Position numbers and translations under genes: made by a program | The notes under the pieces: model-generated | Database searches by the model: none | What the model was told of the DNA's origin: nothing | Seen by the model: only the letters and a program-made list of their open reading frames with translations | From: Diphasiastrum complanatum | Lineage: Eukaryota; Streptophyta; Lycopodiopsida; Lycopodiales; Lycopodiaceae | DNA length: 64,000 nt | Reading direction: 5' to 3' | Assembly: GCA_029204225.1 (NCBI GenBank) | Contig: CM055097.1 | Span: 6,345,676 to 6,409,675, forward strand | Shown: positions 22,051 to 31,395 of the stretch, piece by piece | How positions within the stretch are numbered: position 1 is the stretch's first letter | Layout of the letters: each line of letters starts with the position of its first letter

Positions 22051-22958
22051 TCAAGGAGCCCAAAATGCTGCGTTTAAAAACTTAACCAACCAGAGCTGGA
22101 TCACTTTTTGAGCTATGGGGCCGCTGCTCGTCATTTTCACATGACATTTTAGTTTTGCAGTATGGAGCATTTGAATTACTCTACTGAAACAGTTAACTAT
22201 GAAGTAGCTGCAGCACAATGTTGTGGCTTTATAAAATGCAGGCATCTCGTTGGGTCCTGACAGTTTTAAAATTGGATGATGGGCAGCTAAAGCCCGTTGC
22301 AAGCATAGTTCTGATCCACCTCTAAAGGTTTGGCTCCATCTATTGACGCTACTGAGCAAGAATGCCTTTGTTCAGCGATAAACAAGAAGATGCCATGCAA
22401 GCACAATCATTGGTCTTGGAGATGGTAAGGCTCGAATTTGAGTCATAAGCTTTCAGCTCATTTCCAGCTATTTTCCTACTTGAACCACTGCTGAGTATCT
22501 TTGCTCTTGTCGTGTGCACCATGAATATTTTTTCTACTCTATTTCCAGGGTCTTCTGGTTTACTTTCAGCGAGATGTACGATCAGATTTGCTCCTGGGAG
22601 CTTTGTGTCTCTAGTTGCTTTTTGGTTCAACAAATATGCATCAGCTCGAGAAATAATTGCTCAGCTGCTATGCTGCCTTGAACTCCTGGTCTATCAGTGG
22701 GATATTCAGCAATCCAATTTGCTCCCTGATCAGAATATTTGTGTCTGCACTCACTTTGCTGGTCCAACAGGGATGCCAGCTCACTCTCAGGAATCTTTTG
22801 CACTGCTTCTTTTGAGTATTCAAGAGCTGCGTTCAATGTAAATCTTTTGGAAAGCTCTTGTTTTTCTCCAATTTCTTCCCTGATCAACAGAGATCTATCA
22901 CTTTCACAATTTGCTTGCTCAGCCTCTTTCATGCTGATGAATTCAGGGGCTGCCGGTT
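22051..22958 (-). pseudogene. Downstream open frames of the FAF-like gene (frameshifted or spliced continuation)
   Basis: Three overlapping minus-strand frames follow the FAF ORF without a gap: 22998-22627 (Glu/Ser-rich, with SMKEAEQANCESDRSLLIREE), 22633-22349 and 22359-22051. Each changes frame at a short overlap. The first lacks an ATG (GTG at its start) and has TGA TGA shortly upstream in its own frame, so it can join the main ORF only by an indel or by splicing. A 'tttttcag' acceptor-like site lies just before it on the minus strand. No domain is recognised. Either the C-terminal part of a longer protein or 3' UTR that happens to be open; the last frame is the least convincing. Confidence 0.35.
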
Positions 22959-23846
22959 TCACTTCATCCAGTCGAATGTTATCCACTGGCTCTGACACAA
23001 CGCTGAAAAAGTACGGGAATCATCAGAGCAACATCGGGTAGCGAGTTCTCGTGGATGGATCAATTGCAACACTAGACGACCATTGGTGCGTATGGACAAG
23101 AACGGCAGGCGCGGTGCCACCTGCACTTCTATTAGCATGAACCTGTCTTTACTCCTAATGGGCTGTAGCTGCACGCACCCCGTTTGTGTCTTCCTGGAGC
23201 CAAGAGAAGGTAGTGGAGGAGGAAAATCTCCTCTCATTCTTCTGGCATTCATTGTTTTCCTGCAGAAAAGGATCGAAGCTTCCTCTTCACCGTCAGAGAT
23301 CTCACCATAGCTATCTTTTAAAGTAGCATCACTGCCTTCAAAATCCGCTTCGGATTCTATCTCAGTGGCAGACAAATCCTGAAGTGTTAAGTGTTCTTTT
23401 TCTGCAATGTTGTTGAACTGGAGGAAGCTTTTTACTGCACTAGAGTTTACTCTTGCTCTCCCCAGCAACCCGTCGTCAATGGTGCTGTCCATGAGCTTCC
23501 ATTCATGATCATCACTCGGAGCAAATGGCCGATGGACATCCACAGAAGCCTGCTTTCTCACTTTAAACTCTCCCCGAGCTTGGGTGCAGCTAGCATCCAA
23601 TGCCCACGACTGCACGGATCTGCCCGAATACAACGCCATCCCCTTTGAGCTAGGAATATTTAGGGAGGAGTTCGTTAGCGTTGTATCACTCTGCTTGATC
23701 TCTTCTTCAGAAGTAGCAGCTGCGTGGAAACCCACAATAGCGCTTAAGCTTTTTAGGTTGGAGGTGGCTCTGGAAGATCTGAGTCTGCTTTTGGCAGCCT
23801 CCTTGCAGGCAGCTGAAGAATGCCGACGCGAAGGAGAGGACCTCAT
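22959..23846 (-). CDS. FANTASTIC FOUR (FAF) domain protein
   Basis: A 295-residue ORF from ATG 23846. The N-terminus is basic and Ser-rich (residues 1-35). The middle is acidic (EIESEADFEGSD, EISDGEEE, about residues 161-189). A FAF domain follows at about 200-266: RMRGDFPPPLPSL (FPPP at 208-211), a basic Ser/Lys linker, RFMLIEVQV, and RTNGRLVLQLIHP at the end, the family's order of FPPP-I/L, R.DGR..L.E and NGRL.L. In Arabidopsis FAF proteins act in shoot-meristem size control with WUSCHEL and CLAVATA3; that role here is only inferred. Residues after 266 look non-family and may follow a frameshift. Upstream lie a TATA box and GA tract. It appears to be the only host gene in the window. Confidence 0.72.
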   Translation of the reverse strand: MRSSPSRRHSSAACKEAAKSRLRSSRATSNLKSLSAIVGFHAAATSEEEIKQSDTTLTNSSLNIPSSKGMALYSGRSVQSWALDASCTQARGEFKVRKQASVDVHRPFAPSDDHEWKLMDSTIDDGLLGRARVNSSAVKSFLQFNNIAEKEHLTLQDLSATEIESEADFEGSDATLKDSYGEISDGEEEASILFCRKTMNARRMRGDFPPPLPSLGSRKTQTGCVQLQPIRSKDRFMLIEVQVAPRLPFLSIRTNGRLVLQLIHPRELATRCCSDDSRTFSALCQSQWITFDWMK

Positions 23847-24528
23847 GTGTGTGGTGCGATCTCCCGGTGCAAACCAAGCAAGGGCAAGATCAGTGATAAA
23901 ACAGCAAAATTAACAGTACCAGAAGATTGATCGCCTGATGAGCCAGTTCACTCTAGGTAAGAGACTAACTGGACAAGAGGAAATAGTAGAGTAGCTGAGG
24001 CAATTCAAACTATGTAAGGGCCCAGCACAGGAGATCATCATAGAGTGACTGACCTGAGAACTGAGAGCAATATCAGATGAGTAGAAAAAAATCCAAATAC
24101 TAAGTGGCAAGAGTCATTAGATTGAAGATAGATCATAGGTTGATCAAGATCTCACTATTCTTTGTGTTGATTTGCTTGGATCAAGTCTACTGATCTGCAA
24201 GCAGTTATCGCTGTCCCATACCATCACTAGAAATCCTAATAGTTGAAGCTTTGATCAGTAATTTGAAGAAATGAAACCTGAGTTCTAACTTATAAGGATG
24301 GCAGAGCTTCCAAAAGATCTAACATAAAAGGATCAAAGCACTCACTTAGCTGGGAAATTTTGAAGAATGTGGATTATATGGTGCTGAAATTCTCAGCTCG
24401 GAATTCTCTGACATAAAGTGAGGAGCTGGGTACTCTGGATCATGAATTGAACAACATTAGTATAGTCTGAGACAGCGCAATCCAACCCAGAGGCAACATG
24501 ATATCCATCTGAATCCACTCCCCACTCT
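23847..24528 (-). other. Putative 5' UTR of the FAF-like gene
   Basis: About 680 bp between the TATA box and the ATG with no upstream coding frame of note. An intron is possible (acceptor-like 'cttgcag' on the minus strand near 24197) but not shown. Confidence 0.4.
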
Positions 24529-24542
24529 CCTTTTATAGCCGC

Positions 24543-24578
<36 letters not shown>
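24529..24578 (-). promoter_or_regulatory. Core promoter of the FAF-like gene: TATA box and GA repeat
   Basis: The minus strand reads GGCTATAAAAGG at 24540-24529, a near-perfect plant TATA box. It is preceded upstream by a (GA)n tract of about 17 units (CT on the plus strand, 24544-24578), a GAGA-type element often found in plant promoters. Transcription would start about 30 bases downstream, near 24500. Confidence 0.65.
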
Positions 24579-24580
<2 letters not shown>

Positions 24581-24582
<2 letters not shown>

Positions 24583-25589
24583 TCTTTTGAGCCAAGATTT
24601 CGTCTAGAGGATGTGTAATCGCACGCAGGATTCTAGCTATAGTGTGAGTTGGCTCCTTGAGATGTTTTTGGATCACCTTGTTTTGCTTTCATGCAATCTT
24701 ATCTGGATGAGTGCTCGGCAAGAAAACTCATCGACAAATTCGTGGCTCAAATAGAAATCTTATCTTAAAAGAGCAAAGGAGGGCTTTGTAACTCCAAACT
24801 TCTTGTGGGAAGGCATTATTTTAAATCAATAATTTTTTTATGTTTTGATCTTGTACACCTCAATGTGCTACTTGATGGATTCAAACTCTTGGATCAAATC
24901 TTTTTGTTTTAGTAAAGGATTTTCTTGATATATTGTTGTTGCTTTGGGTGGTTTAAATTTTGCAAAGAAATAGATTATGAGGAAATGATGGCCCACCATG
25001 ATTCGAGGTTGATGATTCTATGATTGTATCACCACTTGTTTTTTCATTTTCCTCCTAAAAGCCAATGAATAGTAGTGAGGCATACTATTTCCTTGGACAT
25101 CATCATAATTTCTTGTTTCCATGGACATCAACATAATTTCTTGTCATCATACTATGAATCTCAACATCAACAAAGAAAGGTCTTTTAAAAAGACTATCTA
25201 TGGCCCATGAAAGTTCATTAATAAGTTTTGGCAGGGGATTGAAGCCATTGAAAAAGTCAAATAAATATTGTCCATAACAATATTTCAACCATAAAAAGAA
25301 GTATGCAACGATATATTTACATTCACGAATTTATACTAGATATTCATTCTGGTAAACACATCAGGCTCCCTAAGCAAACTTTGCTTCATACCAAACATGC
25401 GTTTCCCAAAGAAAAGAGACTTCCTAGCCAACCAAACACGCAAATCACCATCAATGGCAAAGAAAGGAGTGAAAAAAAGAAGATAAAACAAACTTTCTAG
25501 CCAACCAAACATCTTGAATTACCATCAATGGCAAAGGAAGGATGGAAAAAAATTTGAGATGAAATGAAATTGAGAAAAGAGACAATGTT
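24581..25589. other. Intergenic DNA upstream of the FAF-like gene
   Basis: No recognised gene. A minus-strand open frame at 25288-25103 has no known domain. It includes a short tandem duplication (the 'caagaaattatg.tgatgtcca.gg' unit) near 25080-25140. Confidence 0.4.
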
Positions 25590-25831
25590 TGAAGAAACAA
25601 AACGTTTCTATTACCAAAGCTTTGCTAGCTTTCAGCCCTCTGCCTGATGAAAATGTTAGTGAACGCGAAGGTCAAGAGACACGAAGCACGAAAGATTCGC
25701 GAACACCTGACGACAAGACACGAACACGAAAGATTCGCGAACGAGAATCTTTTGTGGTCCAGCACGAGAAGGTCAGACGATAGAGACGAAACCAACGACG
25801 CGAAACGTCGCGAAACCTTTTTAGCCCTCAC
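25590..25831 (+). repeat. Copia-4 truncated 5' LTR
   Basis: Matches the first part of the 3' LTR (28170 onward) up to 'ccctcac', then switches abruptly to coding sequence. It contains two 'acgaaagattcgcgaac' units with TTCGCGAA cores. In the 3' LTR the same positions read tttgtgaa and tttgcgaa. Confidence 0.88.
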
Positions 25832-28150
25832 TTTGGCTCAACACCAATGGCAGAGACAGATGACTCAAAGATGTTCTGTTCGTGCCTACACTGCAGCAAG
25901 ACTTGCTCTCTGTGGCAAGAATAGCAGATGTAGGAATGCGTGTGATGTTTTCTTACGAAGAATGCAACGTGGTTGATGCCAGTACCAGTACTCTGATCGC
26001 TCAAGACAGAAGGAAAGGTAATCTATATCATCTGAAGGTACGCCTACCTGCAGATCAGGTGCATCAGACTCATGATGACTCACCATACACTCTGTGGCAC
26101 AGGAGACTCTGCCACATGAACTCAATGGCACTTTACCAAGCAAGCCATCATGGAGCAATAACAGGGGTCAGCATCTCGAATGCAACCAGTTCGACCACCT
26201 GTGATGCATGTTTGAAGGGTAAGATGCCATGCACCCCATTCATCAAAGACTCCTACAGAATGACCAAGATTATAGAGTTAGTGCATTCTGACATCTGTGG
26301 GCCTTTCAATGTGATCTCAGTAGGAGGTTCAAAATATTATATAACCTTTATTGATGATTATAGTAAATTTGCTAGAGTGTATTTTATTCAGAATAAATCT
26401 GAAGCACTTGATAAATTCACAGAATACGTGAATTGGGCTGAGAGATGTATAGGCAACAAGGTTAAGCAGATCAGAACAGATCGAGGTGTTGAATACATCT
26501 CGAATCGCTTCAATGACTTCTGCAATGATCGTGGCATCATTCACAGAAGAATTGCAGCCTACACACCGCAGCACAATGGTGTTGCAGAACGAAAGAACAG
26601 GACCCTGATGGAAGCTACCAGATGCATGATGGCATACTCAAAAGCTCCAAGGGTATTGTGGGCTAAAGTAGTAGCTACAGCCGCATACATCCAGAATAGG
26701 ACAGGCAAGTCTGGTGTCCCTCACATGACACCACACGAGTTATGGTGGGTAGAAAGCCCAACCTGTCTCACATCAGAATCTTAGGCTGTGCAACTTATGC
26801 ACATATTCCTGATAAGCTTCGAAAGAAGCTTGATGAGAAAGCCGAACAGAGATTTTTGGTAGGTTATGACAACAATTCGTCATACTACAGAGTGTACATG
26901 CCAGACATGAACGCTGTGAAAACAGTGAGAGATGTCAGATTTGATGAGAGCAGGACAATGCCAATGACGATCCTGTCATCTATGAAGTTTTGGAGAGACA
27001 ATATTATGACCTGCTGCCAGTGACAGAGGGAGCAGAGGACGAACACAAAAACGAAGATTTTTGAGTCGGTTCCCATCCGAGTAATGAATCAGAAGACGAA
27101 AGATTTGAGAGACAACCTACTGCTATAGTTCATGTAAACCAAGATTGTTCCAGACCCAGGAGAGCAGACAAAGGCAAAGGCATTGTTGTCCAAGGAGGAT
27201 CTCCTAGAAGGTCGACAAGACCACGAAGAGTGACAGCAAGATAGGTGTCAGGCAGCTCCGCTTCTACATCAGAAGAGCTCTGTGAGATTGTGGATCTGGG
27301 AGAAGCCAAGTGTTATCTAGGCTTGCAAATTGAAAGGAACTATGAGGGAGGTAAGCTATACCTTCACCAATCCAGATACACCCAGAAGATCCTAGAGGAA
27401 TTTGGGATGCTGAACTGCAAAGGAGCGAATACTCCAATGCTCGCAGGGACGGTGCTGACAAACAATGACTATCCAAAGACTGAGGAAGAGAGAGAACAGA
27501 TGCAGCTCACACCCTACAGGAAGCTGATAGGATCACTGATGTACCTTGCAGACAACACATGCCCTGACATTGCCTATGCAGTGTTCAGGATGAGCCAATT
27601 CTATACGAATCTAGGCCCGACACATTAGAAGATTGCAAAACGAATTTTGCAATATCTTCAACTGACGAGAAATTACGGATTGTGTCATTGTTGTGATGCA
27701 GGTTTCAGGATGCTTTCCTACAATGATGCTAGCTGGGCATCCCTCAAGGACAATTGTAAAAGCATCTCAGTAGGATGCACCATCGCATCAAGAGCAGCAG
27801 TTCTTTGGGTCAGCTAGCCATCTTGCGAAGCAGAATACATTGCAGCAGCAAAGATAGCCAACGAGTAATCTGGCTAAGGCACTTTCTGGATGAATTGGGC
27901 GAAACAAGGAGCAAGCCTCTGGTCTTGCAGATGGATAACACCTCTGCAATACATATGACGAAAGATCCCATGTTCCATTCGAGAAAAAAGCACATTGCGA
28001 TCAAGTACCACTTGATTAGGGATTTAAGAAAACAAGATGCTGTAGACCACCTTCATCGGAACGAAAGACATGGTTGTTGACATCTTCACCAAAGCCCTAG
28101 ACAAAGGACTTTTTGAGAGACAGAGGAGCAGTCTTGGGATTGTAAAGCTA
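25832..28150 (+). pseudogene. Copia-4 pol: pre-integrase, integrase, RT C-terminal end and RNase H; gag and RT core missing
   Basis: Opens in the protease/pre-integrase junction (LQQDLLSVARIADVGM). Integrase has the zinc site LWHRRLCH...CDAC and the catalytic residues in HSDICGP, RTDRGVEY and NGVAERKN, all three acidic residues intact. A frameshift lies near 26745 (ELWW / VGRKPNLSHIR). After the linker, near 27240-27285, the sequence jumps to the RT end (DLGEAKCYLGLQIER, SRYTQKILEEFGM, YRKLIGSLMYLA), so fingers, palm and YVDD are absent. RNase H follows in several frames (SCEAEYIAAA, QMDNTSAIHMTKDPMFHSR) and ends VDIFTKALDKGLFERQRSSLGI. Several stops are present. Confidence 0.9.
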
Positions 28151-28169
28151 TCATGCCTTGAGAGGGAGC

Positions 28170-29133
28170 TGAAAAAACAAAACATTTCTATTACCAAAGC
28201 TTTGCTAGCTTTCAGCCCTCTGCCTGACAAAAATGTTCGCGAACGTGAAGGTCAAGAGACATGAAGCACGAAAGATTTGTGAACACCTGACGACAAGACA
28301 CGAACACGAAAGATTTGCGAACGAGAATCTTTTGCAGTCCAGCACGAGAAGGTCAGACGACAGAGATGAAACCAACGACGCGACACGAGAAAACGTCGCG
28401 AAACCTTTTATGCCCTCACGCTCCATGACGGACCAAGCAAGGTCACAAAAGTACCCAGAAGTACAGATGTCTGATCTGATGGCATGACGTCAGCAGATAC
28501 ACTCTAGCTTGTGGCTAATCTACCACTCTTGTAATTCTCTGATTAGTTGTAGATTTAATTACTCTAATCTAAAAGGTTACACAGAGCGACTATATACTTA
28601 CTGAATAATACTTGATAGATGGAGGCATATACAGAAATGTATGAAGCAGCTTGATGCTAGTAAGTAATCAAGACAAAAAATACAGAAAAAGTCCGCTTGC
28701 ATGCGAGACAAGTTCCTGTGATCAGGATCCACAAGCTCGCTAGTAAGCGAGACATCCACTCGTGAGAGAACTATATTTCTCTCATGCCAATGCACTACGT
28801 GGATCTGCATGCAGTGCTTGAAGAATCAGAGACAAATCAATAGATGATCTTGTAGCCATTGTGCACATGTCACTTTATGATGTATGATCTTGAATGCAAA
28901 TGTGTCTACTGTTATTCGAGTGTCTGATTCTCTCATTCATTTAATTCCTCACCTTGGTTGAAACTTTGTTGAATACTACATTAATTTATAAACGTAGATC
29001 AGCAGTGCCTGACTACATTCTGGAGGACTGTAGGAGTGATCCAGCTGGCAGTGACCAACGATCGCATTCGAACTCCATCCGAATCGCATTGAATCGTTTG
29101 CTTCGCTTTCGCAACTATTTCACGAATGTTTCA
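28170..29133 (+). repeat. Copia-4 3' LTR
   Basis: Starts TGAAAAAACAAAAC after the purine-rich 'gagagggagc' (PPT, about 28160-28169). The distal half matches 1-645 of the window. The right end is set at 'gaatgtttca' by comparison with that copy. Relative to the truncated 5' LTR, several differences are C-to-T or G-to-A at CpG sites. Confidence 0.85.
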
Positions 29134-29485
29134 TGATTGCGTGACTCATTCAGTTTTTTTTCCATCAATGTTGTAGAGATAAGCCATGTTATTAAGAAAT
29201 AAAGGATGAGGTAATATCATGTTTCAATTGAATTACTCTTGAGGAAATGACAAAAATGAGGTATTCCCAACAACTTTGTAACTTGCTCAGATACACAAAG
29301 TAGTATATCCTTATTGGAAACTCAAATACCTAGGCTAAATCATATCTGGCCATGAGAAAATAGTTTACTTCATAGCATTGGAGAGGATAATAAGAGAGAA
29401 CAAGAATCTTTGATTTATGTTACTCATAAAAAAGTGAGGTAATAGAAAACAATCATATAAAGTTAACAAACCTCAATGTCTTCCA
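29134..29485. other. Spacer, no gene seen
   Basis: AT-rich DNA between Copia-4 and a transposase-associated fragment. On the minus strand it could be an intron following that fragment, since a GT follows its last codons near 29485. Confidence 0.35.
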
Positions 29486-29640
29486 AATTCAATGATTGAC
29501 CCTCATCTTTTGGTCCAAACTTCCACAAATGATTTTCAACAATGCGTCTTTCACACATCTTTTGCTCATCACACTTAATGCATGTGCACCATATTTTATC
29601 TTGAAAATAGTTTTTCTGTGAGAAACAAGATCAAGGCTTA
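29486..29640 (-). pseudogene. Possible transposase-associated zinc-binding domain fragment (CACTA type)
   Basis: The minus strand encodes about 50 residues with the pattern W-C-x-C-x2-C ... V-x2-H-L-x3-G/F (KIWCTCIKCDEQ followed by IVENHLWKFGP). This resembles the plant transposase-associated domain (PF13963) found N-terminal to CACTA transposases. No transposase core or terminal repeats are seen nearby. The match is by pattern only. Confidence 0.35.
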
Positions 29641-29693
29641 GACGCAACTGGGTCCAGAGTGTACAAGACCAAGGACCAGACAACAGTCAAGGA

Positions 29694-30410
29694 ATGGCGG
29701 ATCATAGCCAAGGTCAAGAGGAGAAACAAGCTTCCAAATCTCAAAGCTCTCGAACAATTTTTGCCAACCGAGCCTTTTGCCAACCAAAGACGGTGGAGAA
29801 AGAAATCAACGTGTATCTAGTCCAATACCCATATGAATCCTCAAGCTAGCAATTATTGTTCTCAATAAAGGACATCAAAGGCAATGAGCTAGCCTACCTT
29901 CCAACATTAAGACCACAGCCTGAATGGCTGCAACAAACCTTTGAGAAAGATCCAGTAGCCATCAAGGCATACGTGATGATTCCATGCCAACTACGCACCA
30001 ACCCACATTTTGTCCCCATTCCACGATGATCCAAATGGGCGAAATGCGGTACACCTTTGGACCAAATTACCTTAAAGACAATCGACTGGCCGAAGTTTCA
30101 CTCAGAGCACAGATGGGGCATAGATGTAGATGCCAAAAGGGCTCTCGTTCAATTTTCTAGAACTTATATCACATGCCCTGATCTTATAGTCCACGTGGCA
30201 GCAGAATTCGCCCAAGACTTAGAGTTTTTGATGGGCGTATCCACCAGATGCAACCACCACTTGCCCCCCATCTTTTTTGATCCTAACACAACCTTGACGT
30301 CTGAAAAAGTGAAGACCAACCTCTAGTGGCTCAAGTGTATTATAGAGCGACATTATCAGGCCACCCTTGGCCTAGCAATTTTCAAACGTGGATTGACCAA
30401 TTTTGGCTAA
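29694..30410 (+). pseudogene. Unknown ORF just upstream of a gypsy LTR
   Basis: A single reading frame from ATG 29694 (MADHSQGQEEKQ) to about 30410, interrupted only by TAG, TGA, TAG and TAA codons. Its longest open stretch is 30057-30326. It is rich in aromatic, His and Pro residues: ELAYLPTLRPQPEWLQQTFE, IDWPKFHSEHRWGIDVDAKR, LIVHVAAEFAQDLEFLMGVS. No gag, protease, RT, RNase H or integrase motif is present and I do not recognise the family. It lies about 160 bp before the 3' LTR-like sequence at 30574, the place where some plant gypsy elements carry an extra ORF. Consistent reading frame over more than 700 bases argues that it was once coding. Confidence 0.45.
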
Positions 30411-30573
30411 CTCGCGTCCACAAGTTTTTCTACCCTTCTAAGATAAGAAAAGTACAAAAAGATTGACATTCATGGGAGTCACAGGCTACATGATCCAACG
30501 AAGAAAAGCCAAACATGGTCCTTACTAAACAACATGTTGCCGAGGAACCGGCACTACTTCAAGTCGGAGACAC

Positions 30574-31395
30574 TGTTGTGGGTATTCCGTGTAAATAAAT
30601 AAAATAGCTGGAAGTAGTAGAAATAAGTTGCGAGGGTCGTGGCTTCCTACATGTATAAGCCCATAGCTTGTAAATAATTTATTCAGAATAAACTAGACTT
30701 TGGGCCGTGTGATTGAAATAATGTTAAAGGGCCAAAGTTTAAGTAAGCTTAAGTTTACTAAGTTTTGTAATTAGTCAAAAGTCAAACTGGTGGTAGGTGA
30801 GGTGTGCTTCTTTGTGCACCATAGATTAGTTTGAAGGGCTAGGATTTCAATCCTACCTTTTTGCAAGTAGCCAATAGGAAGCAAGGGGCAAGGGCCACCC
30901 CAAAGATGCTTCTTGGTTTCCAAGGGGAGGCTCGAACCTGGGACCAAAGAAACTTTGGATGCCAAGCCAACCAACTGAGCCAACCCCGTTGGGTTCAAAG
31001 ATGAAAAGGCACATCTTGTATACCATCTTACATGCTAATTGAGAGGAGGAAACTCTACCACTTTGGAGAGCCAAACATCCTCATGTGCTATTGTGTTCAT
31101 GCTCATGCTTTTGTTATGCTTGTTACTTGTTCTCCATTTTGCATTGTTGTTGTTTTAGAATTCTTACGAACTTTTCTGTTAGTGAGCACATGAGATACCT
31201 CCCTCTAGTTCTCTCTCTCATTTCTCTTCAGCTATTATCTTGATGAATGTATGTGGTTACTGTTAGTGGGAATTAGAGTTAAAGTGGAGTAGAGTTAGTG
31301 TAGAGTTAGAAAAACATCTAAACTAGCAAGTAAACTAAGTTAGGCCATCCAAGTGTTCTAACCTTGTCCATCCGGAGCAACTTGAGTCAATGTGT
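30574..31395 (+). repeat. Gypsy-3 LTR
   Basis: Begins TGTTGTGGG and is related to the Gypsy-6 3' LTR at 55618: shared 'gcgagggc.ctggcttcctac.tgtataagccca', 'caataggaa..aaggggcaagggcc', 'aaaggcac' and 'cttgta.cc.t'. It continues through the CT-rich and 'gagttagtgtagagttag' part that also appears at 6176-6420. It carries an 87-bp insertion at 30909-30995. The right end is approximate. Confidence 0.75.
30909..30995 (-). mobile_element. 87-bp tRNA-derived insertion (minimal SINE candidate)
   Basis: The minus strand carries TGGCTCAGTTGG (A-box-like) and GGTTCGAGCCT (close to the B box GGTTCGANTCC). Ends GGGG and CCCCTTGG can pair with CCAA.GGGG as an acceptor-like stem, and CCAAAG-TTT-CTTTGG forms an inner hairpin. 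It is flanked by the 8-bp direct repeat caaagatg (30901-30908 and 30996-31003). The related LTR of Gypsy-6 lacks this block at the equivalent point (about 55980-55990), giving an unoccupied-site comparison. There is no long body or poly(A) tail, unlike typical plant SINEs. It may be a bare SINE head or a retroposed tRNA. Confidence 0.7.

Larger units (their letters stand above)
25590..29133 (+). mobile_element. Copia-4: internally deleted Ty1/copia element
   Basis: 3544 bp. The 5' LTR is cut to 242 bp and joined directly to the end of the protease/pre-integrase region, so the rest of the LTR, primer site, leader and gag are absent. Integrase is present, the RT core is deleted, and the RNase H end, PPT and a full 3' LTR of about 964 bp follow. 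It is from a different lineage than Copia-1, -2, -3 and -6: integrase shows HSDICGP and RTDRGVEY, and the LTR is unrelated. No TSD was identified. Confidence 0.88.

Noticed and set aside
23083-23913. Plus-strand ORFs opposite the FAF-like gene
   Set aside because: They are shadows of the minus-strand coding frame, which carries a recognisable domain and a promoter.
30771-31074. Minus-strand ORFs in the Gypsy-3 LTR
   Set aside because: They run through an LTR and the tRNA-derived insertion, have no domain and are not conserved in the Gypsy-6 LTR.
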